Assembly (NCBI RefSeq): GCF_945605565.1
Contig: NZ_OX216966.1
Coordinates: 558,001 to 622,000, forward strand
Direction: 5' to 3'
DNA: 64,000 bases
DNA from: Paenibacillus dendritiformis
GTDB lineage: Bacteria; Bacillota; Bacilli; Paenibacillales; Paenibacillaceae
The notes beneath the pieces are model-generated. The model was not told the origin of the DNA. It saw only the letters and a list, made by a program, of their open reading frames with translations, and did not search any database. The position numbers were made by a program, and so were the translations under genes. The first letter of the stretch is position 1, and every line of letters begins with the position of its first letter. Of the stretch, positions 28,177 through 35,101 are shown piece by piece.

Positions 28177-29112
28177 CTACGCTTTTGGCTTGGACATGGC
28201 CTGTCGAAGCGGAAAGGCCAGATCCACGATTCCGATAATTCGCAAAATGCCATGGAGGAACGGCAGAAAGATGACTGCAATGGTGGCAACGACTGGAATG
28301 GCCCTGTTCCATTTGCGCGAATGCGCCAGGAAGAACAGGAAGCCGATGCCTTGCACCATGAAAGCGATTTGAAGCAGCGGTACCAGGTTGATCAGGATCA
28401 GAGTCAGGAAGCTTCCTGATGACTTCTGCACGATCAGATCCAGAATGATCGTAATTAAGTAGTACCAGATCAATGCCCGCGGCAGCATCCATTGCCGAAC
28501 CGGCTTCAGCTTCTGCACCTGGATGCCCTGCGCCGTGAGCAGCGCCCGGCTAATCGCATACGTAATGGTGCCCATATAGAGCGCGCCGATAATCAGCATG
28601 AACGGGATCATTTGGCTGAGCAGGATAACGAATTGCTCCTTCATCTCCTGCGTCAGATCCGCCGGGAACAGTGTAGTCTGCTGCAATCCGGCCATGCTCT
28701 CGTTCATCACTGACATAATGTAGTTATACACATTGAAGTCGAATGCCAGCTTCGCGAGCGCCAACAGCAGCAGCGATTCCACGAGAAATGTGGCCGTTCC
28801 CGCGACATATACGTTCAAGGCCGGCCGCTTCTGCTTGAACATATGACCGAATACGATTCCCGGAATCATAAAATATACACCCGTCAGCACGCCTACCATC
28901 CCTAAGCTGCCGAGCAGAACATACACAAGCAATAACAATGCCGCCCCATGCAGAATAAATCCGCGCAGGGATTGTGTTGCGTAGAGCATGACAAACGGCA
29001 CCGCCATAAAACTCATCGTCAACACCTGAATCGGTTGTAGGATGGATAATAACAATACGAGCGCCGCAACCGCCCATGCTAACGATGACCAGCGATATTT
29101 CAACCTATTCAC
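28177..29112 (-). CDS. yybS: YybS-like DUF2232 membrane protein
   Basis: 311 aa with about eight hydrophobic helices, starting near the N-terminus (SLAWAVAALVLLLSILQPIQ). The segment GIVFGHMFKQKRPALN and the final helices (QIAFMVQGIGFLFFLAHSRKW) fit DUF2232, related to the S component or ThiT/RibU-type folds in some descriptions. No function is established. It lies directly upstream of gdpP with 11 nt between them and is part of the same operon, as in Bacillus. Confidence 0.88.
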   Translation of the reverse strand: MNRLKYRWSSLAWAVAALVLLLSILQPIQVLTMSFMAVPFVMLYATQSLRGFILHGAALLLLVYVLLGSLGMVGVLTGVYFMIPGIVFGHMFKQKRPALNVYVAGTATFLVESLLLLALAKLAFDFNVYNYIMSVMNESMAGLQQTTLFPADLTQEMKEQFVILLSQMIPFMLIIGALYMGTITYAISRALLTAQGIQVQKLKPVRQWMLPRALIWYYLITIILDLIVQKSSGSFLTLILINLVPLLQIAFMVQGIGFLFFLAHSRKWNRAIPVVATIAVIFLPFLHGILRIIGIVDLAFPLRQAMSKPKA

Positions 29113-29230
29113 CTCTTGAGAAGCTCTTCTTCCCTCTTGGTTCTATCCCGTTCGTCACGCAAGAACCGGGGCTAACTTCCTTATTTTTTCCCTGTCCCCA
29201 ATAAAACCGTCATTCTTCATTATACCATAT

Positions 29231-29653
29231 TTACTTGATATTCATGGCTTTCGACGTGAACTGCTCGCAATATTCAATAATTTGGCTGCGCCGGACAATG
29301 CCGATGAAGCGGTTCATATCGTCAACGACCGGAACGAAGTTCTGCACCTTGGCCAAGTTGATCAGATCCTCCATATTCGAATCGATGCGCACCGTTCTAT
29401 GGCGCACATTCAAGGGCACATCCTTCAGCAAAAAGCGCGACGCGTTCTCGAAGGTAATGCTCCCATTCGAATTCTTCATATGCCACAGCAGGTCTCCCTC
29501 GGTAACCGTCCCCACAAATTCCCCTTCATCATTCAATATGGGCACGGCGGTATAGCGATGATGCTCCATTTTTTCCAAGGTTTGACGCAAGGTGGCGCTC
29601 ACCGTCAAACATACGACTTCATGTTTGGGTGTCAAGAAAAAAGCAATATTCAT
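29231..29653 (-). CDS. CBS-domain pair protein
   Basis: 140 aa made of two CBS motifs. The first contains TLRQTLEKMEHHRYTAVPILNDEGEFVGTV and the second has NMEDLINLAKVQNFVPVVDDMNRFIGIVRR. Such stand-alone pairs bind adenine nucleotides; in Bacillus and Listeria a protein of this build (DarB/CbpB) binds c-di-AMP and acts on the stringent-response enzyme Rel. Standing close to gdpP, it may be of that type, but this is inference. The ATG follows GAGGAGACC. The stretch of about 120 nt up to yybS holds no gene. Confidence 0.82.
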   Translation of the reverse strand: MNIAFFLTPKHEVVCLTVSATLRQTLEKMEHHRYTAVPILNDEGEFVGTVTEGDLLWHMKNSNGSITFENASRFLLKDVPLNVRHRTVRIDSNMEDLINLAKVQNFVPVVDDMNRFIGIVRRSQIIEYCEQFTSKAMNIK

Positions 29654-29733
29654 CCGCGTGGTCTCCTCCTCATGTCAAGCAGGGGCCATTTTTCTCCCTA
29701 AGATTAAATTAACACATTTCCCTTATCAAAAAC

Positions 29734-29765
29734 AAAGAGTCAGCCGCAATCACGACTGACTCTTT
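29734..29765 (-). terminator. Terminator after the LCP gene
   Basis: On the minus strand AAAGAGTCAG / CTGACTCTTT (29765-29734) form a perfect 10-bp stem with a 12-nt loop, followed by GTTTTT. It lies 5 nt after the LCP stop codon. Confidence 0.85.
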
Positions 29766-29770
29766 TCGTT

Positions 29771-30748
29771 TTAATCTCCCTTTACTTCACGCGGTTCCAT
29801 CAGATCGGCCTTCTTCGTGTTCGGATCCAGCCAATTATCAAGAAGCGTCTGCACATAATTCATATCTTCTTCATCGACCATGTAATACCACACATTGCTC
29901 ATCATCTTGCCGTCTCCATGCAGCATGTAGCTGCTCATTTGCGGCGTATCCGACTGCGTGAACATCGTCTTCGCCAGGTCAATCATGAATTTAGGACGAA
30001 TATCGGTCGAGAAATTATCACCCATAATTTGAATAAGTTCAGGAATTCGGCCGATTTTGTCCATTTCGATTGCCCGGTGCATGACGGCATTCAAGAAGAT
30101 CCGGTGGCGCATCGTCCGGTTCATGTCAGAATCCTCGCGATAGCGGACGAAGTATAATGCTTCCTGTCCGTTGTATATTGGCTTATTGGCCTCGATCCGG
30201 AATTTCTCATGGTTCGGATCCTTGTTCACAATATCTTCCTTGATCGGAAGCTCTACGCCATCCAGCGCATCAACGACATCCTTCAAGCCCTCGAAGTTAA
30301 TGGTCGCGTAATGATCGACTTTATGCTTCAGCAGGTTCTCCACGGAGTCCATGCTCATTTTGGCCTGCCCGTAAGCGTAGGCATGGTTCAGCTTCGTCTC
30401 GAACCCTTTACCGATAATCTCGGTGTACGTATCCCGCGGAATCGACAGCAGCAGCACTTTATTGTCTTCCGGGCGAACGACGGAATAAATGATGGTGTCC
30501 GAACGCCCCACTTCATTGCCGCGGGCATCGATGCCTAACAGCAATACCGAGAACGGCTCGGTAACTTTGCGGATAACTTCCTCTTTTCCCTCAATTGGTT
30601 TGTACGAATTCTCCAGTGTCTCCTCTACATGCCCCGACAGGAACATGTCGAACGCCAAAACGGCGATCTGCTTCCGGAAGAAAAATCCTCCGAATCCGAT
30701 GATGGCGATGACCAGGAAGGCTATCCACCATTTTTTATATTTTTTCAT
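29771..30748 (-). CDS. LytR-CpsA-Psr (LCP) family ligase
   Basis: 325 aa from ATG 30748, with a short basic N-terminus and one transmembrane helix (WWIAFLVIAIIGFGGFFF). The extracytoplasmic LCP domain begins at FSVLLLGIDARG and has the catalytic motifs RSDTIIYSVV, LLLSIPRDTYTEI, KLNHAYAYGQ and VRYREDSDMNR with its conserved Arg residues. LCP enzymes move teichoic acid or other glycopolymers from lipid carriers to peptidoglycan. An in-frame extension upstream has no ribosome site. It lies alone between terminators. Confidence 0.92.
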   Translation of the reverse strand: MKKYKKWWIAFLVIAIIGFGGFFFRKQIAVLAFDMFLSGHVEETLENSYKPIEGKEEVIRKVTEPFSVLLLGIDARGNEVGRSDTIIYSVVRPEDNKVLLLSIPRDTYTEIIGKGFETKLNHAYAYGQAKMSMDSVENLLKHKVDHYATINFEGLKDVVDALDGVELPIKEDIVNKDPNHEKFRIEANKPIYNGQEALYFVRYREDSDMNRTMRHRIFLNAVMHRAIEMDKIGRIPELIQIMGDNFSTDIRPKFMIDLAKTMFTQSDTPQMSSYMLHGDGKMMSNVWYYMVDEEDMNYVQTLLDNWLDPNTKKADLMEPREVKGD

Positions 30749-31330
30749 GCTATCAACTTCTTCCTTTTGATGAATTTGTAGCGCCCTGCCCGCTGCCCTG
30801 TTTTCTCTTTGCTGTACTTTCTTGGGCAAGTTCTTTTGCCGCACCCCTTTGCCGGATGATTACACAACTGATCAACAAATGAAACATCGCTTCTTCCCGC
30901 CGCGTCTTCCCCATAAGACGCAATCCGTGCGATGCATTCCTTTAGCATATTATGCTCCGGGACACGCCCTTGATGAATGGCGCATCCTGCCGATCGACAC
31001 TCGTTCAATCCGGATCATCTTCCAGCTCATGCCGAGGAAGATGAAGCCGACTTCACTTCATGTTCGGCTTACCCCTAGTTAGCTCATGGTCCGATTTGTC
31101 TATTTTTGTAGCTAGTCGCATGAGTGGAGCCATGAGGTATTGCATTGGATCTTACCATACATTGTCGAATTACAGAAAACAACAAGTCTTATTTTACATG
31201 TATTTGATCAAAAAATAAAATACAGATTCGTCACAGATTTGGTTTATATATTGAAAATGTGGGAATAATTAATAGGTTTTTAAGGGGAAATTTATATTTT
31301 TTTGAGGCTGGGACATGTAAAAGAAGACAT
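30749..31330. other. Intergenic region between LCP gene and rpsR terminator
   Basis: The part near 31100-31320 is AT-rich. It should carry the LCP promoter on the minus strand. A short palindrome AGCATATTATGCT lies near 30943. No gene, RNA gene or clear operator is recognised. Confidence 0.5.
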
Positions 31331-31360
31331 AAAAAAACAGCCGAGTCGTCGACCCGGCTG
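31331..31360 (-). terminator. rpsF-ssb-rpsR operon terminator
   Basis: On the minus strand CAGCCGG and the matching CGGCTG (31360-31338) form a GC-rich stem followed by seven T residues, 11 nt after the rpsR stop. Confidence 0.85.
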
Positions 31361-31370
31361 CTCTCTTGCA

Positions 31371-31646
31371 TTACTCCGTTGTGTATGGCAGCAACGCTAC
31401 TTGACGGGAGCGTTTGATCGCTACAGTCAACAAACGTTGATACTTTGCGCTTGTTCCTGTTACACGGCGAGGCAGAATTTTACCGCGCTCGCTGATGAAT
31501 TTCTTCAACAGATCCGTGTCTTTGTAATCGATGTGCGTAATTTTGTTCGCAGTAAAGTAACATACTTTACGGCGCTTGTTGCGTCCTTTACGGCCGCCAA
31601 AACGACGCTCAGGGCGTTCGCCGCCTTCATTTTGCTTGAAGCTCAT
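31371..31646 (-). CDS. rpsR: 30S ribosomal protein S18
   Basis: 91 aa. The family core [55 protein letters not shown] is complete (read as separate motifs [26 protein letters not shown]). The N-terminus is extended by a Gly/Arg-rich stretch ([15 protein letters not shown]). S18 pairs with S6 on the platform of the 30S subunit; both are made from this operon. The gene follows ssb by 20 nt and has a ribosome site AAAGGA. Confidence 0.97.
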   Translation of the reverse strand: MSFKQNEGGERPERRFGGRKGRNKRRKVCYFTANKITHIDYKDTDLLKKFISERGKILPRRVTGTSAKYQRLLTVAIKRSRQVALLPYTTE

Positions 31647-31666
31647 TCCATTCAGTCCTTTCCCTA

Positions 31667-32161
31667 TTAAAATGGCAAATCATCATCAGAAATATCGATC
31701 GGTCTGCCGTCGTCAGAGAATGGATCCGCTGCCGGACCGCGGGACTGGTTAGAGCCTCCTCCGCCATATGGCCGTGAGTTATTGTTCGGCTGTCCGCCGC
31801 CATAACCTCCGCCCATATCATCACGACTTCCCCCGCTGTCGCGGTTGGACTCCAGGAATCGTACGTTATCGGCGATAACCTCCGTAACGTATACGCGCTT
31901 CCCTTCATTGTTGTCGTAATTACGGACTTGGATTCGGCCTTCCACTGCCGTCAGCCGACCTTTACGCAAATAATTAGCGCAAGTCTCTGCCAACTGCCGC
32001 CATGTAACCACTGGAATGAAATCCGCCTCCCGCTCGCCGCTCTGGTTCGAGAACGGACGATCGACCGCCAACGTAAATTGCGTCACAGCAACTCCGGATG
32101 GCGTATAGCGCAATTCAGGGTCACGGGTTAGACGACCAATCAAGATCACGCGATTCAACAT
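31667..32161 (-). CDS. ssb: Single-stranded DNA-binding protein
   Basis: 164 aa. The OB fold spans about 1-105 ([20 protein letters not shown], then [21 protein letters not shown] and [10 protein letters not shown]). A Gly/Asn-rich flexible linker follows, and the acidic tip ISDDDLPF that binds partner proteins is intact. It coats single-stranded DNA in replication and repair. It lies between rpsF and rpsR, as in most Firmicutes. Confidence 0.97.
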   Translation of the reverse strand: MLNRVILIGRLTRDPELRYTPSGVAVTQFTLAVDRPFSNQSGEREADFIPVVTWRQLAETCANYLRKGRLTAVEGRIQVRNYDNNEGKRVYVTEVIADNVRFLESNRDSGGSRDDMGGGYGGGQPNNNSRPYGGGGSNQSRGPAADPFSDDGRPIDISDDDLPF

Positions 32162-32207
32162 GTAATCCCCTCCTTCGACGTATCCTTACGAAAACGATGG
32201 TTGGCAA

Positions 32208-32495
32208 TTAAGCCACGTCTGTTGTTACGAGATGGCGGATAACTTCGTCGGAGATCTTCAATTGACGCTCCAACTCGGCAACCACTGCAGGTTGTGCAGT
32301 GAAGTTCACGAGAACGTAGATACCGTCGCGGAACTTCTTGATCTCATAAGCAAGCCGGCGTTTGCCCATCACGTCGTGCTTCGTAATTTCCCCGCCTTCG
32401 TTAGAGATGACGCCTTGGAATTTGTCGACTGCAGCTTGGACAGCTTCTTGCTCGATGTCTGGACGAATGATGTACATCAATTCGTATTTGCGCAT
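32208..32495 (-). CDS. rpsF: 30S ribosomal protein S6
   Basis: 95 aa, full length. MRKYELMYIIRPDIEQEAV begins the ferredoxin-like fold, with HDVMGKRRLAYEIKKFRDGIYVLV in the middle and the end KISDEVIRHLVTTDVA. The ribosome site AGGAGGTGAAC lies just before the ATG. First gene of rpsF-ssb-rpsR, with a hairpin in the leader that resembles the S6:S18 binding site. Confidence 0.97.
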   Translation of the reverse strand: MRKYELMYIIRPDIEQEAVQAAVDKFQGVISNEGGEITKHDVMGKRRLAYEIKKFRDGIYVLVNFTAQPAVVAELERQLKISDEVIRHLVTTDVA

Positions 32496-32523
32496 TTCAC
32501 GTTCACCTCCTCTTGGACTTCAG

Positions 32524-32547
32524 GCCCCTGATCGGTGTGTCAGGAGC
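32524..32547 (-). promoter_or_regulatory. Possible S6:S18-binding leader hairpin
   Basis: On the minus strand GCTCCTGA and TCAGGGGC (32547-32524) form an 8-bp stem with one T-G pair, enclosing the loop CACACCGA. An ACACCG or CCG loop in the rpsF leader is the feature described for autogenous binding of S6:S18. A second hairpin GCGAG-TTTT-CTCGC lies just upstream (32566-32553). Confidence 0.5.
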
Positions 32548-32779
32548 AAGGAGCGAGAAAACTCGCACTAAATAAATATATCAAAAACAGGGCTATGGTG
32601 CAAGCCATTCCTTTGCTGTCTTGGCATTTTTCATCCCGGATTACCGTCACCCCGAAGCAAGATGGGTTCCATGGGGGCCATTCTCTCTCCTACATTTCTC
32701 CACTCATGAATCTGTAACCGGACGCGAACAATACCCATTGAAGAAGCGACAATTCTGCCGATGTCAGGAGGTGGCAAGG

Positions 32780-32974
32780 ATGGGTGAACGCACCGAATTT
32801 GAACCGGGAGACAAGGCGCCCAACGACGGTATCTACATGGAGGTAGGCGAAGCCAGTTTCCACACGGAGATTCAGGATCCGAAGCAGATTCGATTGAAAA
32901 AAGGCGAGACGTTTCCCGAGACAACCAACAAGGACCGCAAATGGAAAAAGAAATCACACGCTCTTACACACTAA
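32780..32974 (+). CDS. YjzC-like small protein
   Basis: 64 aa. It contains FEPGDKAPNDGIYMEVGE and QIRLKKGETFPETTNKDRKWKKK, which correspond to the pattern of Bacillus YjzC (PGxKAPNxGxYxExGE, then LxxGxxFPETxNxxRxW). AGGAGG lies about 8 nt before the ATG. It is strongly charged, with no membrane segment or cysteine. The function of the family is unknown. It is divergent from rpsF and followed by the candidate structured RNA. Confidence 0.82.
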   Translation: MGERTEFEPGDKAPNDGIYMEVGEASFHTEIQDPKQIRLKKGETFPETTNKDRKWKKKSHALTH

Positions 32975-33025
32975 ATAAAACATTTTCCTGCGCATAAAAT
33001 CGGCATGAACAGCCATAATAACGAC

Positions 33026-33268
33026 TGACGGTGCAAAGCGAGGTGGGTTCCGTTGAACATTGCAGCGAAACAGCCAAGTGATGACGCACACTTTACGATA
33101 ACATCATAAGAGAAGCGAGGGGTTGTGCCAAAGACACTTTAGTCTGAATCACAGATCTTGTATGGTCTGCCATATATGATGAACCTGAGCCATCTGAAGA
33201 AGTGAAGTAAAGAAGGTCTAATCATGCACCGTCAACCAGGAAAGGACTCTGCAGCTGCGGAGTCCTTT
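33026..33268 (+). ncRNA. Candidate structured small RNA with terminator
   Basis: TGACGGTGCA (33026-33035) and TGCACCGTCA (33225-33234) are perfect 10-nt inverted repeats about 190 nt apart, which could close a large structure. Just after the 3' arm is a strong terminator: AAAGGACTC / GAGTCCTTT (33241-33268). Inner hairpins such as AGAC-ACTTTA-GTCT are possible. No ORF of credible size lies inside. It could be an independent regulatory RNA, for example of 6S size, but I do not recognise a known family. Confidence 0.4.
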
Positions 33269-33355
33269 CATTTACGTACGTTGGGCCAGAGCCACGGATT
33301 CGCACAAATGCCAAATAAAGTAGACGTATAATAATCGCTATGCTATCATATAAAT

Positions 33356-33388
33356 AAGAAAAAGAGCCGTGCTGCAACACGACTCTTT
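33356..33388 (-). terminator. Terminator of toxin mRNA 1
   Basis: On the minus strand AAAGAGTCGTG / CACGGCTCTTT (33388-33361) forms an 11-bp stem with one G-T pair and is followed by TTTCTTATTT, about 80 nt downstream of the toxin stop codon. Confidence 0.75.
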
Positions 33389-33436
33389 CGCAATAGCCGC
33401 TTCAAAGGCGGTGGCTTACAACCAAGGTAATACCTG

Positions 33437-33476
33437 AATAGGCCGTGACCTTAGCTTGGGGGCGGCCTATTTTTTT
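33437..33476 (+). terminator. Plus-strand terminator across toxin 1 stop codon
   Basis: AATAGGCCG (33437-33445) and CGGCCTATT (33463-33471) form a 9-bp stem followed by a run of seven T residues. It would end the antisense RNA. Confidence 0.8.
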
Positions 33477-33580
33477 GTGTGCAGGTATATCAGCAGCGTC
33501 ACGACAAACGTCAGTAACGCGAATATCCAAAGTCCAAATTGGAACATAACGGATAGCGCTTCGTATACGCTCACTGGCAT
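33467..33580 (-). CDS. Holin-like small toxin 1 (Hol_Tox family, type I toxin-antitoxin)
   Basis: 37 aa from the ATG at 33580, or 35 aa from the GTG at 33574, which is better spaced from GGAGG (8 nt). The sequence VSVYEALSVMFQF is followed by one hydrophobic helix (GLWIFALLTFVVTLLIYL) and the basic tail HTKK. This is the pattern of the putative holin-like toxin family: (M)xVYEAL, one membrane helix, Lys end. The ribosome site lies in a short hairpin (CTCCC-GGAA-GGGAG), which should hold down translation. It has its own promoter, terminator and convergent antisense RNA. Overproduction of such peptides usually damages the membrane. Confidence 0.85.
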   Translation of the reverse strand: MPVSVYEALSVMFQFGLWIFALLTFVVTLLIYLHTKK

Positions 33581-33636
33581 CACCTCCCTTCCGGGAGATT
33601 AGCCGACCGCCCATAAAGCCATTCTATTGCATGGTA

Positions 33637-33665
33637 ATTATATCCTATTTATTGGACGGGGTAAA
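33637..33665 (-). promoter_or_regulatory. Promoter of toxin 1
   Basis: On the minus strand TTTACC (33665-33660), a 17-nt spacer, and a perfect TATAAT (33642-33637), about 57 nt upstream of the toxin start. Confidence 0.7.
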
Positions 33666-33689
33666 CCATATTAATGTCATAAATAAAAG

Positions 33690-33731
33690 ACCTCCTACGC
33701 ATAATCGCGTAAGAGGTACCGTATCAGTTAG
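33690..33731 (-). repeat. Leader repeat with ribosome site in a stem, copy 1
   Basis: On the minus strand ACCTCTTACGC and GCGTAGGAGGT pair around a 6-nt loop, so that AGGAGGT is in a stem. It is followed by an ATG and a 10-codon frame. The same arrangement precedes the recombinase remnant at 34959-35003, with CTAACTGAT upstream in both copies. Confidence 0.6.
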
Positions 33732-33910
33732 TCGTTAAGCAAGCAGCCAACACGCTAACGTATGTATTACACCCTTGCGGAACGGAAACCGAAGATGGCC
33801 TGCCCACATGACGATGAAGTTCCGAATAGATGCGTGGATTTAGCGAAAAAACTTTACATACGTAAACCAAAAGTTTATTATTAAGTTATGCTATATAGTA
33901 TATAGAATAT

Positions 33911-33940
33911 ACAAAGAGACGTCACTGGGAATGACGCCTC
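33911..33940 (-). terminator. Terminator of toxin mRNA 2
   Basis: On the minus strand GAGGCGTCA / TGACGTCTC (33940-33916), one mismatch, then TTTGTATATT. It lies about 62 nt after the stop codon of toxin 2, in the same relative place as in copy 1. Confidence 0.65.
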
Positions 33941-33975
33941 CATAGCTAAGAGATAGTGTAATATTTTCACCTTCG

Positions 33976-34016
33976 AAAACAACCCGCAATCCGCCAAGAC
34001 ATTAGGGTTGTTTTTT
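33976..34016 (+). terminator. Plus-strand terminator across toxin 2 stop codon
   Basis: AAAACAACCC (33976-33985) and GGGTTGTTTTTT (34005-34016) form the stem and T-run. Confidence 0.75.
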
Positions 34017-34127
34017 GCTGTTCTGTTGAGACAAAACGCCAAATACTATAGTAATCACCAATCCTATTAATGCAATGACAAAGGTGCCAAATGAAATCAT
34101 TAAAGTTACAGATTCAAATACCGTCAG
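34002..34127 (-). CDS. Holin-like small toxin 2, with CTG at the expected start
   Basis: 41 codons from CTG at 34127: (L/M)TVFESVTLMISF, then the hydrophobic helix GTFVIALIGLVITIVFGVL, then QQNSKKQP. This is the same family as toxin 1 and closer to its standard pattern (MTVFES, SFGTFVIALI). CTG stands where ATG is expected, 9 nt after AGGAG. It may be a rare CTG start or a silenced copy; the next in-frame ATG (codon 10) would remove the N-terminal motif. The promoter overlaps the end of the recombinase remnant. Too short to be found by length alone. Confidence 0.7.
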   Translation of the reverse strand: MTVFESVTLMISFGTFVIALIGLVITIVFGVLSQQNSKKQP

Positions 34128-34162
34128 ATATAATCGCTCCTAGGTTCTCTTAGCTAATTATT

Positions 34163-34192
34163 ATTATACTACATATTTTTAGCATCTGACAG
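34163..34192 (-). promoter_or_regulatory. Promoter of toxin 2
   Basis: On the minus strand a perfect TATAAT (34168-34163), with CTGTCA (34192-34187) 18 nt upstream as a weak -35. It lies about 36 nt before the CTG. Confidence 0.5.
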
Positions 34193-34949
34193 TTTTACGA
34201 TCCGTATTTTCCCCTTTCTCTTTCTTCGCATAATCCTTGACAAAGGCGATTGTTTTCCATGCTGTTCAGATATGCATTCCTCACTTAATGGCATATATTT
34301 CCCTGTCGTTGCAATCTCCGCATGTCCTAGAATTTTCTGTAAGTGAAATATCGACATGCCGCTCTCTGCTGACATTGTTCCGAAATTATGGCGCAAAATG
34401 TGAGACGATACAGATCGCGCGATCTTCGCCTTCTCTGCGTACTTACTGAATGCCTTCTTGACTGTCTTCTCGCTTAGTTGTTCGCCGTAATTCGTTGTGA
34501 ACGTAAGGTGAATCGAAGACTGCGGAAGACTCCGCCATCAACTGCTTTAGTAATCGAACAGTTTCCGCAGATAGCAGCAGAATTCGCGATTTACGATTTT
34601 TGTTCTTGAACGCGGGCAAAACAATTTGCCTTTTGGCGAAATTTATATCCTTCTTTTCGAGTGAGCCAATTTCGTTGAGCCGTATTCCGCTATCCAGTAT
34701 CAACGCCATTATGTCGGGCCACTGTTCCCATGATTTATGTCTAGAGCCTTCAATGCCTTCTTGATGCAGAACGTTAAAGAACGTCCTTAGAACGCGAATG
34801 CGGACGTTTACGGACGATGCAACAAGGCCGCGCTTCACCTTGACGACAAAATCAACGGCTTTCTCCAACGAACACGTCTGCGGCTCGACGCGAGCAGTCG
34901 GCACAGGTACCCGCGCCCCTATAGTCTTCTTCCCTTTGCGCTTATCCAT
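34169..34949 (-). pseudogene. Tyrosine recombinase (phage integrase family), broken
   Basis: Reading on the minus strand from ATG 34949, the frame has a core-binding part (LEKAVDFVVKVKRGLVASSVNVRIRVL as LEKAVDF and VNVRIRVL), then IMALILDSGIRLNEIGSLEKKD with the first catalytic Arg, and LPAFKNKNRKSRILLL. It stops early at 34443. The end continues in another frame: HILRHNFGTMSAESG (HxxR) and LGHAEIATTGKYM with His and the catalytic Tyr. One frameshift near 34495 separates them; a segment of perhaps 40 residues also seems lost between GIEGSRHKS and WEQWPD. It has the leader repeat with AGGAGGT and lies 150 nt from tRNA-Ser, the kind of target such enzymes use. Confidence 0.8.
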
Positions 34950-34958
34950 ACGCAAAAA

Positions 34959-35003
34959 TACCTCCTACGCTTTATTTGCGTACGAGGTAAACAAATCAGT
35001 TAG
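34959..35003 (-). repeat. Leader repeat with ribosome site in a stem, copy 2
   Basis: On the minus strand ACCTCGTACGC and GCGTAGGAGGT pair around a 7-nt loop. AGGAGGT lies 10 nt before the ATG of the recombinase remnant. It matches copy 1 (33690-33731) closely. Confidence 0.6.
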
Positions 35004-35101
35004 GTGTCCCGTAATTAACTAGTACACCAACCTATGTAATTCGGTTAGCTTTCGCATAACATTCCGTTATAAAAACTGCATAACAACGGGATTTTTGAAA
35101 G

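Larger units (their letters stand above)
33321..33476 (+). ncRNA. Probable antisense antitoxin RNA 1
   Basis: A plus-strand promoter fits TAGACG (33321-33326), 17 nt, and TATCAT (33344-33349) preceded by TGC, an extended -10. Transcription would start near 33356 and end at the plus-strand terminator 33437-33476 (AATAGGCCG / CGGCCTATT plus T-run), which spans the toxin stop codon. The RNA of about 120 nt would be fully complementary to the 3' part of the toxin mRNA, as in TxpA/RatA and BsrG/SR4. Confidence 0.55.
33892..34016 (+). ncRNA. Probable antisense antitoxin RNA 2
   Basis: TATATA (33892-33897) preceded by TGC resembles the extended -10 of antisense RNA 1 (both TATGCTAT), but no good -35 is visible. 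The RNA would start near 33904 and end at AAAACAACCC / GGGTTGTTTT plus T-run (33976-34016), which spans the stop codon of toxin 2. Confidence 0.42.

Noticed and set aside
26516..28372. 618-codon plus-strand frame opposite gdpP
   Set aside because: Shadow of gdpP; no ribosome site or domain.
33026..33234. Assignment of the candidate RNA to 6S RNA, SRP RNA or a known riboswitch
   Set aside because: Known conserved blocks that I could compare from memory are missing and the inner structure is not symmetric.
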